From contig OZ018416.1 in NCBI GenBank assembly GCA_963969595.1, positions 12,726,065 through 12,790,064 on the forward strand: a DNA stretch of 64,000 nucleotides. The letters are read 5' to 3'. The position numbers and the translations under genes were made by a program. Shown piece by piece: positions 43,525-56,300 of this stretch. Source of the stretch: Neckera pumila (Eukaryota; Streptophyta; Bryopsida; Hypnales; Neckeraceae). The notes below the pieces were generated by a model that saw only the letters and a program-made list of their open reading frames with translations, ran no database searches and had not been told where the DNA came from. Within the stretch, counting starts at the first letter, position 1; each line of letters opens with the position of its first letter.

Positions 43525-46080
43525 CTGTTTCATAGCTTGGCACATGAGTAACAGGTCAGTCTGTGGGCGTGGGTCATCACATAATTATCAGATGACCATA
43601 CTTGTCAACATGGCGGATTCCCAGATTGTCAAGTGCACAAAATGTTGAAATCCCGAGGATGACGATGCTTTCCCAGGAGATCGAAATCCACTATGGAAAT
43701 TGGACGACAGTCCCCAAATTGGTTCTTTGAAAATTGGACATATCATTTCCTTTTCTCTCCAAATTCCATTTGCAACTCGGGAGCCAAACGGCTCTCTGCT
43801 GAAGATCAGTTCACGTGTGTACAAATCCAAATGGTGTGGAAACCGGAGGAACTGCCATCTCAAGTAATTTTCTACTGAAAGGGCTGAGCTCTATCTCTCT
43901 GGGAACAAATAAACAACCACCAAGCCTTTCTCTGCTGTTCTTTGTTCTTGCTGATGAGGATCTGAGCGCGTAAACTACTTTCTGCAGCACCTTTTTTTTT
44001 ATCTTATTTTATCTTTTTTCTTTTAATCTTTTTAAGATTAAGAGATGGGTTACTACAAAGGAACGCTTTACATATTTGAGAGGTATTTAGTAAGGTTTCA
44101 TAAAGGAAGCGTAGTTCTTGCCACCTGAGCTCAATTCAAACTAAACAGGAACTGAGAATGAGTTCTCGAATTTTTTCACATTTATTTATTTATTTTTTTC
44201 AATGGTTCTATCTGCGACTGCTACACTTTACATGCTCTCCAGTTTTTTTCTTAAGCTGACGTTAAGGAATTGTCGACGTTTCAACTTCTATTTGACCCAA
44301 GTAACTGCAGTGAGGCTCAATAAGTTTAATACATTCAGGTGCGTCCGGAAAGAATTATTGGTTAAAGACGAAGGGAGACTGCTTGAGCACCGTAAGGAGT
44401 GATATCACAGAATGCAGAACCTTATAACGAAACTATCATGCGGACACTAAATTATAGAAGTGCTCAGACAAGCGAGAGGAGAGATAGAAGCAGTCGAGAG
44501 AAGATCCAAAAGATTCAGTTATTGGAATAAATTCCAACCAAGTGACGGCGTTCATGCAAGCTTGTGATGAATCAACAGCTAGACGGTCTTTCAAATCTAA
44601 TTCGCGAGTTCAGAATTCAGACAGGGTATGGAAGACAGAAGTCGTCAGTGAGCAGTTAGCGCAGGGAGATGAAGTGAGAAGACGACGAAGATGAGGATGG
44701 CGATGGAAGAGAGGATTCACGTGAGATCAACTTCAATATTTGTACCCGTGAGAAGAATACGGTACTGAATTAATTTGAAGATGGAGAGTATAATACTAAT
44801 GCAGACATGGTTAATCAATGGCGAAAAATGATGTAAACCTGGCCGTCAGTGCTGTGATTAACCGCAAACTTTGTTTTTTGTTGTCATCAGTTTTTGCCGA
44901 CTTTCTTGCATCGTTTTAAAGCTAGATGCTTGCATCTTAATTCTGTTTTATTGGCACAATTCAGAGCTCCAAAGTTGCGACATTAAAATTGGGAGCTTTC
45001 AAAACGAAGGACCGGGAACAAGGATCGACTGGTTTAGATTTCATGAAGTGAATTTCAAGACTTCGGGGCTCTTCTGAGGCCTCGAACGTAAATCTATACC
45101 AGTTCTAGTTTTTACAACTTTGTGCAGATGAATGTTAACGATTTCTTGGATTGGAAGTGCCGGTTTAGGAATCACGTCGGTGTTGCAAGTGGCAACGTAT
45201 CCTGCTGAATAATCTTTGCACGGCCAACGTCGCCAGTGGCGGTGGCAGTTGCACCTCGACCTTGCTGCAGGTACTCCCGCTTTACTGAACTCCCAAAATC
45301 AGTTGAGGATTCTTAATTGCACCTTGATTTCCATAGCCAGTCACCTCAGAGAACATGAAGAGAAGCTTTTTCATATTATGAAACTGAGACGCAACCATTT
45401 TATGTTTACTTGTTCAGAGGTCACCGGGAGAAGAAGGGAGGAAGTTGATTTCTTTACCCTGAAACCATGAAATTTTTCGTTTTAGAATTTTGTTCTTACT
45501 AGAAGGAAAATGCGAGATGACAGAATTAGTGCATCATTCTAGCACTAATTGAAATAACTAATGTAAGGTAATCTGCTGTAAAAGCAGCTACTTAAGGGTT
45601 GGTCCGCCTTTTTCATGGGTTTCAGTGGATGGGAAGATTCTTAGCTCATTATCCATAAAAAAAAATAGTGACATACGGAATGTGATACAAAGTAGTTTCA
45701 TATATTTCAAAGCATTATTGAATTACTTACAAATTTTCACAGATTTTTGTTGTAGGCACCTTTTTTTGACAATAGGTCTGGCAAAATGTGGTGTCAAGGG
45801 TTGATAGGTGGATGAAATTTGACCAATAGGGACACTGCTTCATGGGGCTTGGTTCCCCATGAAAATTGCCTCTTTTATTCTCTTGAGAATTAGATGGAAA
45901 TAGAATTAGCATCAATCCCACATTCTGAGCCTGTAAAGAGAGATGGAAAAAACAAGAAGAAGCATATGATCTTGCAATAAATGACAAGCAAGGGTCCTGA
46001 ATGCAACCATGCTTGTATCAAATCAATTTTGCAGATTCTGTAGTCTCCATAACAAGATAGTTGGCCATCACTTAGATGCC
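43525..46080. other. Exon 1 remnant and upstream region of NIP copy B
   Basis: Paralogous to the region upstream of copy A. The first ~340 bp hold the first intron and the scar of the deleted exon 1. No gene was recognised in the rest. Confidence 0.5.
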
Positions 46081-47459
46081 ATTTATGAGAGTAATCAGTC
46101 ACCTTCACAATAGATGGCCTATCAACTTCTTTTATTTTTATGCATGAATGTCTATCTTTCAAGATCTTTAAAAATGGACCCAACCACATGTGTTTTCCAT
46201 CCACAGTTCAATTCTAAGCTAATATCTAACATACTTCAATGCGCTTTCACTTTATCCTCAGTCCATTGACTATCTGATATCAATTTCACGACCACCTCAT
46301 GTCCATTTTCGAGCTCAATGTAAGGTCTCATTTTAAAGAAACGGTTGCTTTTCGAGCAGACTACCTTAGTACTGCACTTAGTCCAATGTGACGAACATTG
46401 GCGAGAGGTGAGAGGAGTCTCACTGTCCCTATCTTGGCTTTCATTGACTAATTGCAAGATGGTGTGCCAGTGTAGTACTACAGTACAACTAAGTGGTACT
46501 ACTGATTCTTTGATTTCATCAACTAATCTCATAATTGATGACGAAATTTCAATGAGATGGGAGTGGTTTCAGTCACCTCCGAAATCAGAGTTCAAGGACA
46601 CCCAAATTAAGAATGACTTGAGAGCAATCACTAGATGATACTAACCAACCTTAAAAGAACAGCAAAGTTAGTTGTCGTTGACAGCTTCATCGTGATGCTC
46701 CATTTTGTTAAATTGGCAAGATTCTGGGCGACAAACATTGCAACATTCATACACACAAAGCCTTTAAGAACTAGGATTGGTATCGAGTCAAGCGCACCGT
46801 GACTGAAATAGTGCCTACTAGAGCCACTGGAATTTGGGCAATCCAACGAAACTGACATTTTCTGGTGTCATTCTTAGAGTGTCCGATTTATCACATCCTT
46901 CTACAAACTTAGTGTGGGCACCGTTTTGAAGCTCTGCTGCAACCTGCCATTTGAACAAATACGTAGTAATTCTTACCTCACCTGAATTTCTAACGCGTTG
47001 TTCTTAATTTTCCCTTTGGTAGCTAACATCGGAGAGATCGAGTCTCAGTGAGCAGTCTGACAAATTGTACTTCGGCTCTTGAAGCTGGCCAAAGCAATCT
47101 TTAGAATTGTTGGATGCCAGTTAGTTGCGTCCGTTGTGAACTAGTGATCGAGTTTATCCTGGATCACAGTGGTACCTGCGCCTACCTGGCTTCAGGATTG
47201 CAAGCTTGAATTTGCAAACATCGTACGTGGCTACAGGAACAACTTGTTTGCAATTTCTCCAAGTCTTCAGTCTTCGTTAGTAAAGATTGTCATTCAAGCG
47301 GCTGAATTGAGCCGATTGCAATAACGGCCACTGATCTCAAATTGTACTGACCCGGCTTCATTAATTAGCTTCTAGATTATAGCGTACAGATGTTTGGAGG
47401 GACTATTTGAAGTGTCAGTGTGGTGGCAATAGTAGAGAACTTTGTTTCCAGGCAAGTTA
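46081..47459. other. Intergenic, no supported gene
   Basis: Two - strand frames (46,236-46,532 and 46,631-46,858) have mixed composition but no recognisable domain and no splice junction that joins them convincingly. They may be remnants of a gene. Confidence 0.35.
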
Positions 47460-47598
47460 GGACCTCTTCACACTATGGCCATCCAAGTTGAGAGGCTGTG
47501 GGACTCTGCAATATGATTGGTGGAGCCGACGGACCTTGCAATATGATTGGTGGAAACAACGACCTCTCGACTTAGACGGCCGTAGTGTGAAGAGGCCC
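47460..47598. mobile_element. Tourist-like MITE (TTA target duplication), 139 bp
   Basis: GGACCTCTTCACACTATGGCC at the left pairs with GGCCGTAGTGTGAAGAGG at the right; TTA stands on both sides (47,457-47,459, 47,599-47,601). The interior repeats GCAATATGATTGGTGGA twice. PIF/Harbinger type. Confidence 0.78.
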
Positions 47599-47626
47599 TT
47601 AGTTAACCTTGAAAACGACAGACCCA

Positions 47627-47794
47627 CAGAAAGAACAGGAGGTCAATACCGGGGGTATTTTTTTCAATGTGTAACTTCACCCCCCCTGAAATTTCTGTTT
47701 TTCACCCCCCCAATTTTACTTAAAACAGAAATTTCAGGGGGTAGTTACACGTTGAAAAAAATATCCCCCCGGTATTGACCTCCCGTTCTTCCTG
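47627..47794. mobile_element. Foldback element, nearly fully palindromic
   Basis: Two arms of about 75 bp are inverted to each other around a spacer of about 20 bp. The outer ends are CAGAAAGAACAGGAGGTC and GACCTCCCGTTCTTCCTG; inner parts contain GGTCAATACCGGGGG and its complement. The transcript would form a long hairpin. No coding capacity. Confidence 0.72.
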
Positions 47795-48612
47795 TACCAG
47801 ACTTGGGATTTCAAAGAATCTTTAGGAAAACTCAAGACTCCAGTACTCAATTAGATGTGAATTTTCTTGGTATGGCATTTTCTTTGTTTTTAGAAGATGC
47901 ATCAAACAATCTAAGTCTTGGATTTTGAATCACAATTTGAACTTGTAGTTTTTGCATTGGAAAGTTTGATAATTTTTTGAATAGTGGCTTTGAGGTTGCC
48001 AGTGGAGGCTTTGAGGTGGCCTTGAGGAGGGCGGAAGTTCATCATTGATTGGTCATTACATGATACACAGTACTTGTTTAAATTCAAGTTTGGGCAACCT
48101 TCCCAGGACCTTAATTGTCATTTAAGGATTAACCTTTTTGAGTCTAAAGAGCCCAATTCTCAATGCAATATTTTATTTTATTTTTTGGTGTGTACTTGAC
48201 ATAGAAGGTGCATGAATTGAGGTATACACTAGTGACAACATTTCATACCCATGCTCATCTAAATGCAATATGTTGTTTTTTTGGTATATCTAAAATAGAA
48301 GGTGCTTGAATTAAGGTATATTCTAGTAATGACATTTTGTTTCCATGTTCATTTAAATCCAATGATTTATAGCACCCAATTCAACAAATGCACCTCCTAT
48401 ATGTTCCAAAAGCTATAAAATGGTCATGTATTCTTTATATACAATGTCTTATTTGAGGTCTGAATCATTTTTAGTGACATTCAAATAAAGATGCTAATTT
48501 GTTGAATTATCAATCCAATGGTGTTTGTCTCGCTATATTTTTGTACATAATAATTTCTATTCTAAGAATCAAAAACATAACTATATAATGATATGGTTTC
48601 CCACATACTTTT
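47795..48612. other. Intergenic, no gene seen
   Basis: AT-rich. A phrase around GAAGGTG.ATGAATTGAGGTA.ACTAGTGA recurs near 48,205, 48,300 and 33,290, so dispersed repeat sequence is present. Confidence 0.45.
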
Positions 48613-49322
48613 GGGTGATTGCAAGAATGACCTGTTGATTTTGTTGCGTTTGGCTGATTTTTTCGGGAGTACTTTAAAATTATAAAACTAATTTTAAGAA
48701 ATTCAAAAAATAGGACTAATGTAAGACGAAGGTTCCTATGTAAGGAATTTCATAGGAAAATTCTCTAAGTAGGATAACTTAAAAAGTACTAAGTCACAAG
48801 AAAATACATATCTTTATGTTTTAATTAGGGAAAAATAGTAAAAATAAGTAAAAACACAAAATCAAAACTAGACATTTGCAGTAGCTCTATGGAGATGGTC
48901 ATTCACCAAAAAAAACACCCAAATTAATATTTTATGTGTTTCAAAATGCAAGCAGAAAGAAGATCACTTTGTAGACTTCCACACTACACAAAATTAATTT
49001 TTTTTTTAAATCCCTCTCCTGGAAAGCTAGAAGTCTACTAGAAGACCATCTCATCCAAATTTCAGCTCCAAATTCGTTTTTTTGGGTCCAAAATAGTACT
49101 AAAACCTCCAAATTGGCAAATGTGACATGAAATTGGGGACTGTTTTTATATAGTAAAACATTTTTGAAAATTGCAAAAATTTAGGCAAGATGTATAATGG
49201 TCATGAGCACCTTCTCTATAAATCGAGTCATTTGGATCTAGAACAAAAAAGTTATGCCCAAAAAACAAATCAGCCTTTTAAGGTGTGACACAAAATAGGA
49301 CAGATCATTCTTGCAATCACCC
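48613..49322. mobile_element. Inverted-repeat element with TTTT duplication, 710 bp
   Basis: GGGTGATTGCAAGAATGACC at the left pairs with ATCATTCTTGCAATCACCC at the right. TTTT stands on both sides (48,609-48,612, 49,323-49,326). The AT-rich interior includes AAAAAGTTATGCCCAAA, also found in the TTAA-flanked elements, so the two families may share origin. Non-coding. Confidence 0.65.
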
Positions 49323-50337
49323 TTTTCAGGTTTAAATTGGTGAAGTTTTGGGCTCCAAAAATTGTGACTTTCATCTAAACAAAGCGTGAAAAACTATTAA
49401 AATTGGTTTAGACTTATTATTGAGGCCACACGTCTGGAAAAAACACATAAAGGTATAAAAAAAAATGTGCAAAAATTTATAAAAAATTCATGCTTTAAAA
49501 GGTTTAGCACTTTTGTTTGTGTACCTTTTCTTCAACTATTTTTAGTTTATCAAGCACTTTTTGACTAAATTGGACTGTTGAGATCGACGGTGATCGTGAG
49601 GCTGCAAGATCCAAGGGCCAGGAGCACGCGAGGCCTCCTCGAGCGTCTCTCCAGTTCTCGAGTGAATTTCTTCGTCTCCATGCCAGAATCATGTTTTTGC
49701 GGAACCAAGATTCCGTTGTCAATTGCGCAGGCACAACCTCTTCCGTGAATTCGCTCAAATTGCTGTAAGTATCATATTCGTTCTTATGTTTCCAATGGCT
49801 GTATCATGAATTTAATTAATGTCAAGGTGACGGTGGCAGTGTTCTCTGAATCACCCACTCTTGAGCTCTCCAGTGATGGCGTTTGCGTGGACTCGATTTT
49901 TTCTCAAGTGTCGTGCATGGGTTTTTCAGCATAGCTACTCATCGGTGTTTTCACTCGCACTGCGAACATGATGCGATTGAGCCTTTAGCAAAGTTTGCTC
50001 TATATATTCAAAGATGGAATTTGGCGTGGAACCCTAATTTAACATGTGCAGGAGGTGATTCTTTGTGATGGGTTTGTGTGGAATTGAGTTTAGGTTAAGT
50101 GTAGTCCTTGAATTTTTCAGCATGTCTTGATATCGATGGTTTTCCCGAATTTTGAATATTCCCGATTGATGAAATTAAGGTTCAGTTTGCTCAAAGATGG
50201 GATTGGAGGAGGAACCCTAATTGCATCAATGCCACGATGTGCAGGGACGGGATTCTTGCGATGCGGAACTCTCCACATCCATTCGTGGTAGAGTTCTGCA
50301 TTCTTCTCCCACGGCGCGGATTTAGAATGTGTGCCCT
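49323..50337. promoter_or_regulatory. Upstream region of the tRNA deaminase gene with a decayed direct duplication
   Basis: Two diverged copies of a ~170-bp segment lie in tandem (about 49,880-50,050 and 50,100-50,265), sharing phrases such as TTTGCTC..AAAGATGG and GGAACCCTAATT. Probably promoter and 5' leader. The 84-codon - strand frame at 49,504-49,758 has no recognisable domain. Confidence 0.45.
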
Positions 50338-52548
50338 ATGCCTGGCCTCATGAGGGGGTCATCGATGTTTCTTCTCCTTCGCCCTTTGTTTCTTCGGAGA
50401 TTCTCCTCGTCTGTTGCCATGGACGCATCAATTCTTCCTCCCCGCAATACTTTCGCTGCGCATCGCGACTTGACGCCGATTCTTGCTCCTCAATTCGTTT
50501 CTTATGCTTCCTTTCTGAGCATTCATCGCCCATTCCGGAATCCACGGAGGTGGTATGCCTCCTCATCTTCTGAGCCTCCATTTCCATTTCTACACCCGCA
50601 TCTTGTACCGAAGGAACAAGTTGCCAAGCCTAAAAGTGTGAAGGAGGATTGCATTCTTGGATCCATTCCGAAGACGAGGAGTACTGGGACAGCCGAGTAT
50701 AGGCCAGTTTTGGAGCAAGAGCTGCTCAAAGAAGCCGCTACGCAGGAGTTCCAGGAAGCTTCGAGTGTGGACATGCCTGCTGATCCAAGCTTACTTGGAC
50801 GTCGCCAGCGAAAGCGGAAAACGTTCCCTCCGAAGGCTCCCAAGAGGCTGTACTCCGACGAGGAAGATTTACGTTACATGCAGGAAGCGTTGATAGAGGC
50901 GAGAAAAGCAGCGAAGCAAGGCGAAGTACCAGTTGGCGCTGTTCTCGTGCACAACAATAAGATCATTGCTCGGTTTCATAACCAGTAAGTATAATGCGCA
51001 CCTTGAACCAGATCTTATTTTTTCTTTTCTTATTGAAGAATGATCTGCTTCTTTGATTGGAGCTTTGCATCAACATCTTCAAATTTGATTGTCCACCTTG
51101 TAATATTGTGTTGATGTTACAGTGGGTGAGCGCAGAGTGGAGACCAGCAATGATCCCACCGCTCATGCAGAAATGCTGTGCATTCGCAGTGCTGCGGCTC
51201 AATTAGGTAGCTGGCGACTCACGGTACGTGATGTTCCACCTATCTCACCGGTGTGATTCAACGTGTTGCCTTGTATGATGTGGGTAATTTCAAGCAGGTA
51301 TTTCGGAAGAATGTGGAACTATTGTAATGAATTGGTTGCTCAACGCATAATGTCCAAACTATATAGGCTCATTGCGAGATATCTTTACTTGAAACTTCAC
51401 TTTGCAGGAATATTTTACTCTGTCCTTATAATGCCGTTTGATGCTCTACCTTGTAGGATTTATTTGTTTTCTGCTTTTGTGTGTCCCTACTTTCTTCTGA
51501 AGAGACGTGAAATATTTGGGTCGCGTTTTCGTATAATGTAACTCACAGATCTCGTATTTGGTCTGCTCAAGGGATTTCATGACGGTCGTATTTTAGGTGT
51601 TGGTTTGGGAAGTTAGTGAGACTCGCTAACACTAGAAAATCTTGCTGCAGGACGTGACTATGTATGTCACATTGGAGCCATGCCCTATGTGTGCAGGGGC
51701 TATTTTGCAAGGCAGGGTGAGCGAGCTTGTCTGGGGTGCACCCAACTCGCTTCTTGGTGCAGACGGGAGTTGGATCAAGTGTGCATTCTACCATTCTATA
51801 CTTACTTTTTCTGAATGCTTGTGTACGGTGTTCCCTCTCTGCTTGCCGTACCCTCGTGTTTCTCGTTCAACTTACACATGACCTAAGATTGAGGATACTA
51901 GAACCATTAGGAGGCCTGATGCCGTCTTCTATACCGACCCTTGTGTGACCAAGAGCAACTCATCATTCATTCCATGGATGGCCTTCAATTAGAAAGTTGG
52001 GTATAATCATGACGTGGCATACTGTTTATTGCCTGTGATCATTGAATGGAAATGGGTGGTTGACTGTCAGTTATAGTGGTCGACAACCTCACTTTGAAAT
52101 TGCATACAAGAGCCTCACAGCGACAAAAATTTGATCGCAACAGATTTGGCTCTTGTGACCCAAGATCTCTCCAAATCTCTATCGTGATCTCCCAGAAATT
52201 TCACTCCTGCATGCGTCAAATGCTGATAGGATGTTTGATCATGTTGATCATTTTTCATTTTTCGCTTGCAGGCTATTTCCAGTGTCGTCAACTTGCGACC
52301 AGGAACCCAAAGGCAAGGACTACCTTCACCCATTTCATAGAACCATCACTGTGCGGCGAGGTGTATTAGCTGAAGAAACTGCTGATATTATGCAAACATT
52401 CTTTGCCGTGAGGAGACTGCAACCCAAGTGTGCAACGACTGATGCTCGCATAGGTGTAAAATCTGCTCCTTGGCCAAGATCTCCTGCTTGGTTCCCACCT
52501 GCCTTGAAGAAGCTGAACTACTGGGTGCGCCGGTGGTTCCAATTTTGA
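50338..52548 (+). CDS. TADA: tRNA-specific adenosine deaminase, organellar type (TadA/TADA-like)
   Basis: Four exons: 50,338-50,984; 51,136-51,223; 51,651-51,778; 52,272-52,548, with GT-AG borders and consistent phases, giving 379 residues. The deaminase domain starts at about residue 180 (MQEALIEARKAAKQGEVPVG). It has the HAE zinc/proton-shuttle motif (DPTAHAEM, exon 2) and the PCPMC zinc motif (TLEPCPMCAGAI, exon 3), then LGADGSW as in TadA enzymes. It should convert adenosine 34 to inosine in tRNA-Arg(ACG). The N-terminus (MPGLMRGSSMFLLLRPLF, followed by Arg and Ser) looks like an organellar transit peptide. The flowering-plant chloroplast enzyme, as I remember it, has a very long N-terminal extension; this one is short. 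The ATG at 50,338 is the first in frame; ATG at 50,350 is also possible. The join CA/AGTGGAG between exons 1 and 2 was chosen because it restores HNQVE before the HAE motif. Confidence 0.9.
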
Positions 52549-53355
52549 ATCTTCATTATATGCGAATCCTCGTTCCAATTTCTTTTATCTTACTTTGGAG
52601 GACAAAGGTTTATGTTGTACTCTGTAATTTATTCACGTCGGAAGACAACTCTTCTATTTTGCTAATTCTCTTTCTGTGGTCACTCACAGAATTTATTGAT
52701 TCATTGCAGCATTTGTTGGAACTTCTTTTGCTAGCGTATCGAATGACCTTACTTGCTTTAGTCATTGAAAACAGGTTCCAGTAACACTTGCGATTCTGTA
52801 ACTGTCATGTGCCTAGTACTTCGATATCCAAGTCAAAACTCATACTATCCTTAAATCATAGACCGAGACTTCCGAAGGGGATTTCAAATTCGGCGATTCA
52901 AAGTCGAAAACAAGCACTCACGGAACTGGAGGTTTGCTTAGTGTACAGTAGTCACAAATTCGGAGTCCCGACAAGTCAATGGAGTCCAAGCACCCAAACA
53001 AAATAAATTTCCCACCTATTCTCCCACGCCTAAATCAGAGCCAAATTTTCCATCAACTATGAATATTTCCACTCTATTAACCACTGGTGCTTTTTTTATT
53101 ACAAGGTCGGTAATCAAATATGCATTACGAAAGTACAATATTGTGTGAAAAATGAAGCCTACTCTTGGTTCACACAACTAAAACTACGATAGGTATTTAA
53201 TGCAAATTTTCTTACACACTGCTTTTTTCCTTCCAAGGCATTCTGCGCACTGGTACTGTGTGCTCATATCATTCATATTGAGCTCCTCAAGACGGTTCTC
53301 AAAGAGAAAGAAAAAGAAAAAGGAAACAGAGATGAAATTGCATTTTTCTTTTTTC
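52549..53355. other. Intergenic region between converging genes
   Basis: Holds the 3' ends of the deaminase gene (+) and the MLO gene (-). No additional gene was recognised. Confidence 0.5.
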
Positions 53356-56300
53356 TCACACTTGGGGTTTCTTATCTTCATCTTTTCTTCCAGACTCCTC
53401 CTCGGGAATAGTAGCAGGTGGCTCCCCAATTTCTACAGTATGGAATTCATCTGAAGCCACAACATAGCATCCATTGTTAGAAAGAATCAGCAACGTAGCT
53501 TTTTAAATAATGTGGTTATTAAACTGAAAAAACTGGAGTGGCACACATTTTCCAGACACAATTTATTAGGTGCTGACCAGCATTTTACATTTTTAAATTA
53601 TCTTATAATGCATATTTTCTAATAGAATAACCGTTCTTTTAATGGACTCAAATGTGAAGAAAAATCTTCCCCTTGGTCTTCGGTAAAAAGATAAAAATAA
53701 AATATACTCCAATAGAAAAATGCAATCTTAAAAGAATTCATGTGAGCTATAGAAATTGAAACAAAGCGTACATGATACATACAATGATGAACCTACCAGT
53801 TCACTAAACAATGTAGTCATTATCGCAATATGTGTGCAAGACAATGTTTAGGATTTTCTAAGTTTTACCAACTATTTTCCTTTAATTCCCATATTGTACC
53901 ATTTTTTCAAGTACCAAGTCTAATTTTTTTTCCTCTATTTTTTGTTCCAAATAGAAATTTTATAGATTTTTTCACCACATTTTTTTTTCAATGTATTCAA
54001 ACTGCAATTGGATTTTTTCCCAATTCCACCAGCTAACAAAGAACTAACCAGCAGTTTTCCCCAAACATTGGTGCAAGAGAATATTGATCAAGGTTTAATA
54101 TAGAATTTTTTTTTAAAAGCTTAAGCAATGGATTGCATAATTACATACCATGTGTTTGAGGAGGCGGTTGGCCATGTGGATGTACGTAATGTGGAATGCC
54201 ATTTCCATGGGCTTGCCCATTATTTCCATGGAGTTTTGCCCCTCCCGGAATATTGACCGGGTGTCCATGTTCATCAAGAACCTTGGTGAGACCAAGGATG
54301 CCAACATGCGGTTTCACGGCATGGCCCACATCATGAGGTGCGTGGACATGCGGTCTTGAGTCTTGACTACTCGAGTCAATGCTTGAGTCGTGGCTTGAGT
54401 CATGTGGCGAGGCTAGAGGTGTGTGGACATGGTTGGGCTCATTATGTTTTTTCTTCGCGGTTTTGGCCCAGCCTCGGAGAGCGGCACCCGTTGACTCAGA
54501 TTGGAATATGGAAAACTTCATGTGGGTACCCAACTGCACACAAGATGAACATTGTCAATTGCAAGGTTTCAAGTGTTGTTGTGTGCCAACTACTAATAAT
54601 CAAATATAACCAAATTAGAGCTCTATATTATCAAATTCATAAATAAAAACAAACAAACTAAGTAACGGAGTGCAATTGGCTAAATTTGGCCAATTGATAA
54701 AGCATGATTTGCCAACAACTCTATAATTTTTGTTTGTCTTCCAATATGCGTCTGATGCGATTTATTTTCATTGTCTAGTGTCTACATTTGAGTTTTCTTG
54801 TACCTATTCAGAGTCCTTTTGAAAGTGTTTTCTATAATCAAAATTTCAAGTTCTAATTATGAAGCAATAAAAAGTTAGAGTTATTCTTGCCAGGCCCGTA
54901 TACCAGTCCCATTAAGGATGCTATAACATCACAGTGGGCTCTACTCTTCTTTGGGATCCTTTAAAATATCCTCTAGATATGAATTTATCCCATGAGAAAT
55001 ATTATGTTGAAATATTAGAGTGGCAAGACAAGGTTTGAATACCTGAGTGACAAGGGCGTAAAGGGGCAAAGTACTAGAACTACACAAAATCTGGACAGAA
55101 AATCTGCACACAATCAAAAAATGGTAAGCTCTATGCTAAAAACACAAGGGAAAGAAGATGGGTTATTTTAGCAAACTATGTAAAGCAAGAATTGATAAAA
55201 AAAACAAGTTTTTGTAGCAACAAACCCAATTCAAGAGAAGGAAGGTAGAAATACCGTAAAAATTGCCAAGTTCATAGACAATTACAATGTAAATGCTCTT
55301 GTCATTTCAAGGCATAAACCACAAGAGCATGCACATTGTAACCATTTAAGGACTTGACACCGTTTATGGTATTCCTACTTTACCTATTGAATTTTAGTCT
55401 ATAAAACTTAATACTAATTCTATACCCTTGAGTTCAATAATTGGTGATAAAAAAAGAGATGATACGCATATTCAAATGGAGGGATGCACGAAATGAACAT
55501 CATACCCAACTAAAATGCGCACAATAACCATCCATGTGGGCCCCACCAAGCACGATTTATATCCATAAGTGAACTGCAATACAAATGAAAAATTAAAACT
55601 TTTGTTTAGAATACTTGACAATGAAACAGAATGAAATAAGTAGGTTTTAAAGCAGCCTTAGAGAATGCCATACTAGTAGCTGGGCAGAAAATCATTTTTT
55701 GATCTTTCAAAAAAATGTTGTCACATGTCATATTGTGATTGAATACAAAACCATCAAAAATACATATGTAACACACTAAAATAAATAAATAAAATAATAC
55801 TATGCAAGTAAAGTGCCTAAATTGCTACTAACCTACAGTAAATAACGTAATCAAACAGTAATAAGTATGAACTTACCAAGGTCCAGAAGAAGAACGCGAG
55901 TTCAAAGGCATTCTGGAAAATACACCAACACGAAAGAAAATGCAATTAGAGAAAAAAAGATATAACAAAAGAATCAAGAAAACTTCATGAAGAAACCAAC
56001 TTGAAAACTATCAATTTAAGTATTTGTGCAACAAAAGCAAGTAGAGTTAGAAAATATATAAGTTTTATTATACAACTGGTTGTGTTGACTTCAAGTGTGA
56101 TGACCTCTTTATATTAAAATGCAAAAAATGGTGTCACATTTTCATCCATGCAATTTTCATGCATTCATTCATTCATTCATTCATTCTTGCTTAATCACTT
56201 GCAAAAACTTGGTCTTTTGCAACTGGTCACAAACAACTCTTGCCGACCAAAAACAACTTGATTTCAATGAGTTATTCTAGAAGCCATTCAAAAACAACTC

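Larger units (their letters stand above)
40170..46080. repeat. Tandem duplication block B
   Basis: Paralogue of 33,630-39,436. It contains insertions missing from block A (42,468-42,747 and 42,852-43,182) and lacks the short element at 39,437. A short inverted-repeat insertion may lie at about 40,195-40,375 (TACGTGAAGGTCAGAT near its left and GATCAGACCTTCAC near its right). Confidence 0.8.

Noticed and set aside
46236..46858. Two - strand frames as exons of a gene
   Set aside because: No splice pair joins them in phase with recognisable sequence, and no family was identified; kept only as intergenic comment.
50331..50893. Alternative frames overlapping the deaminase first exon
   Set aside because: Only the frame used in the model leads through splice junctions into the HAE and PCPMC motifs.
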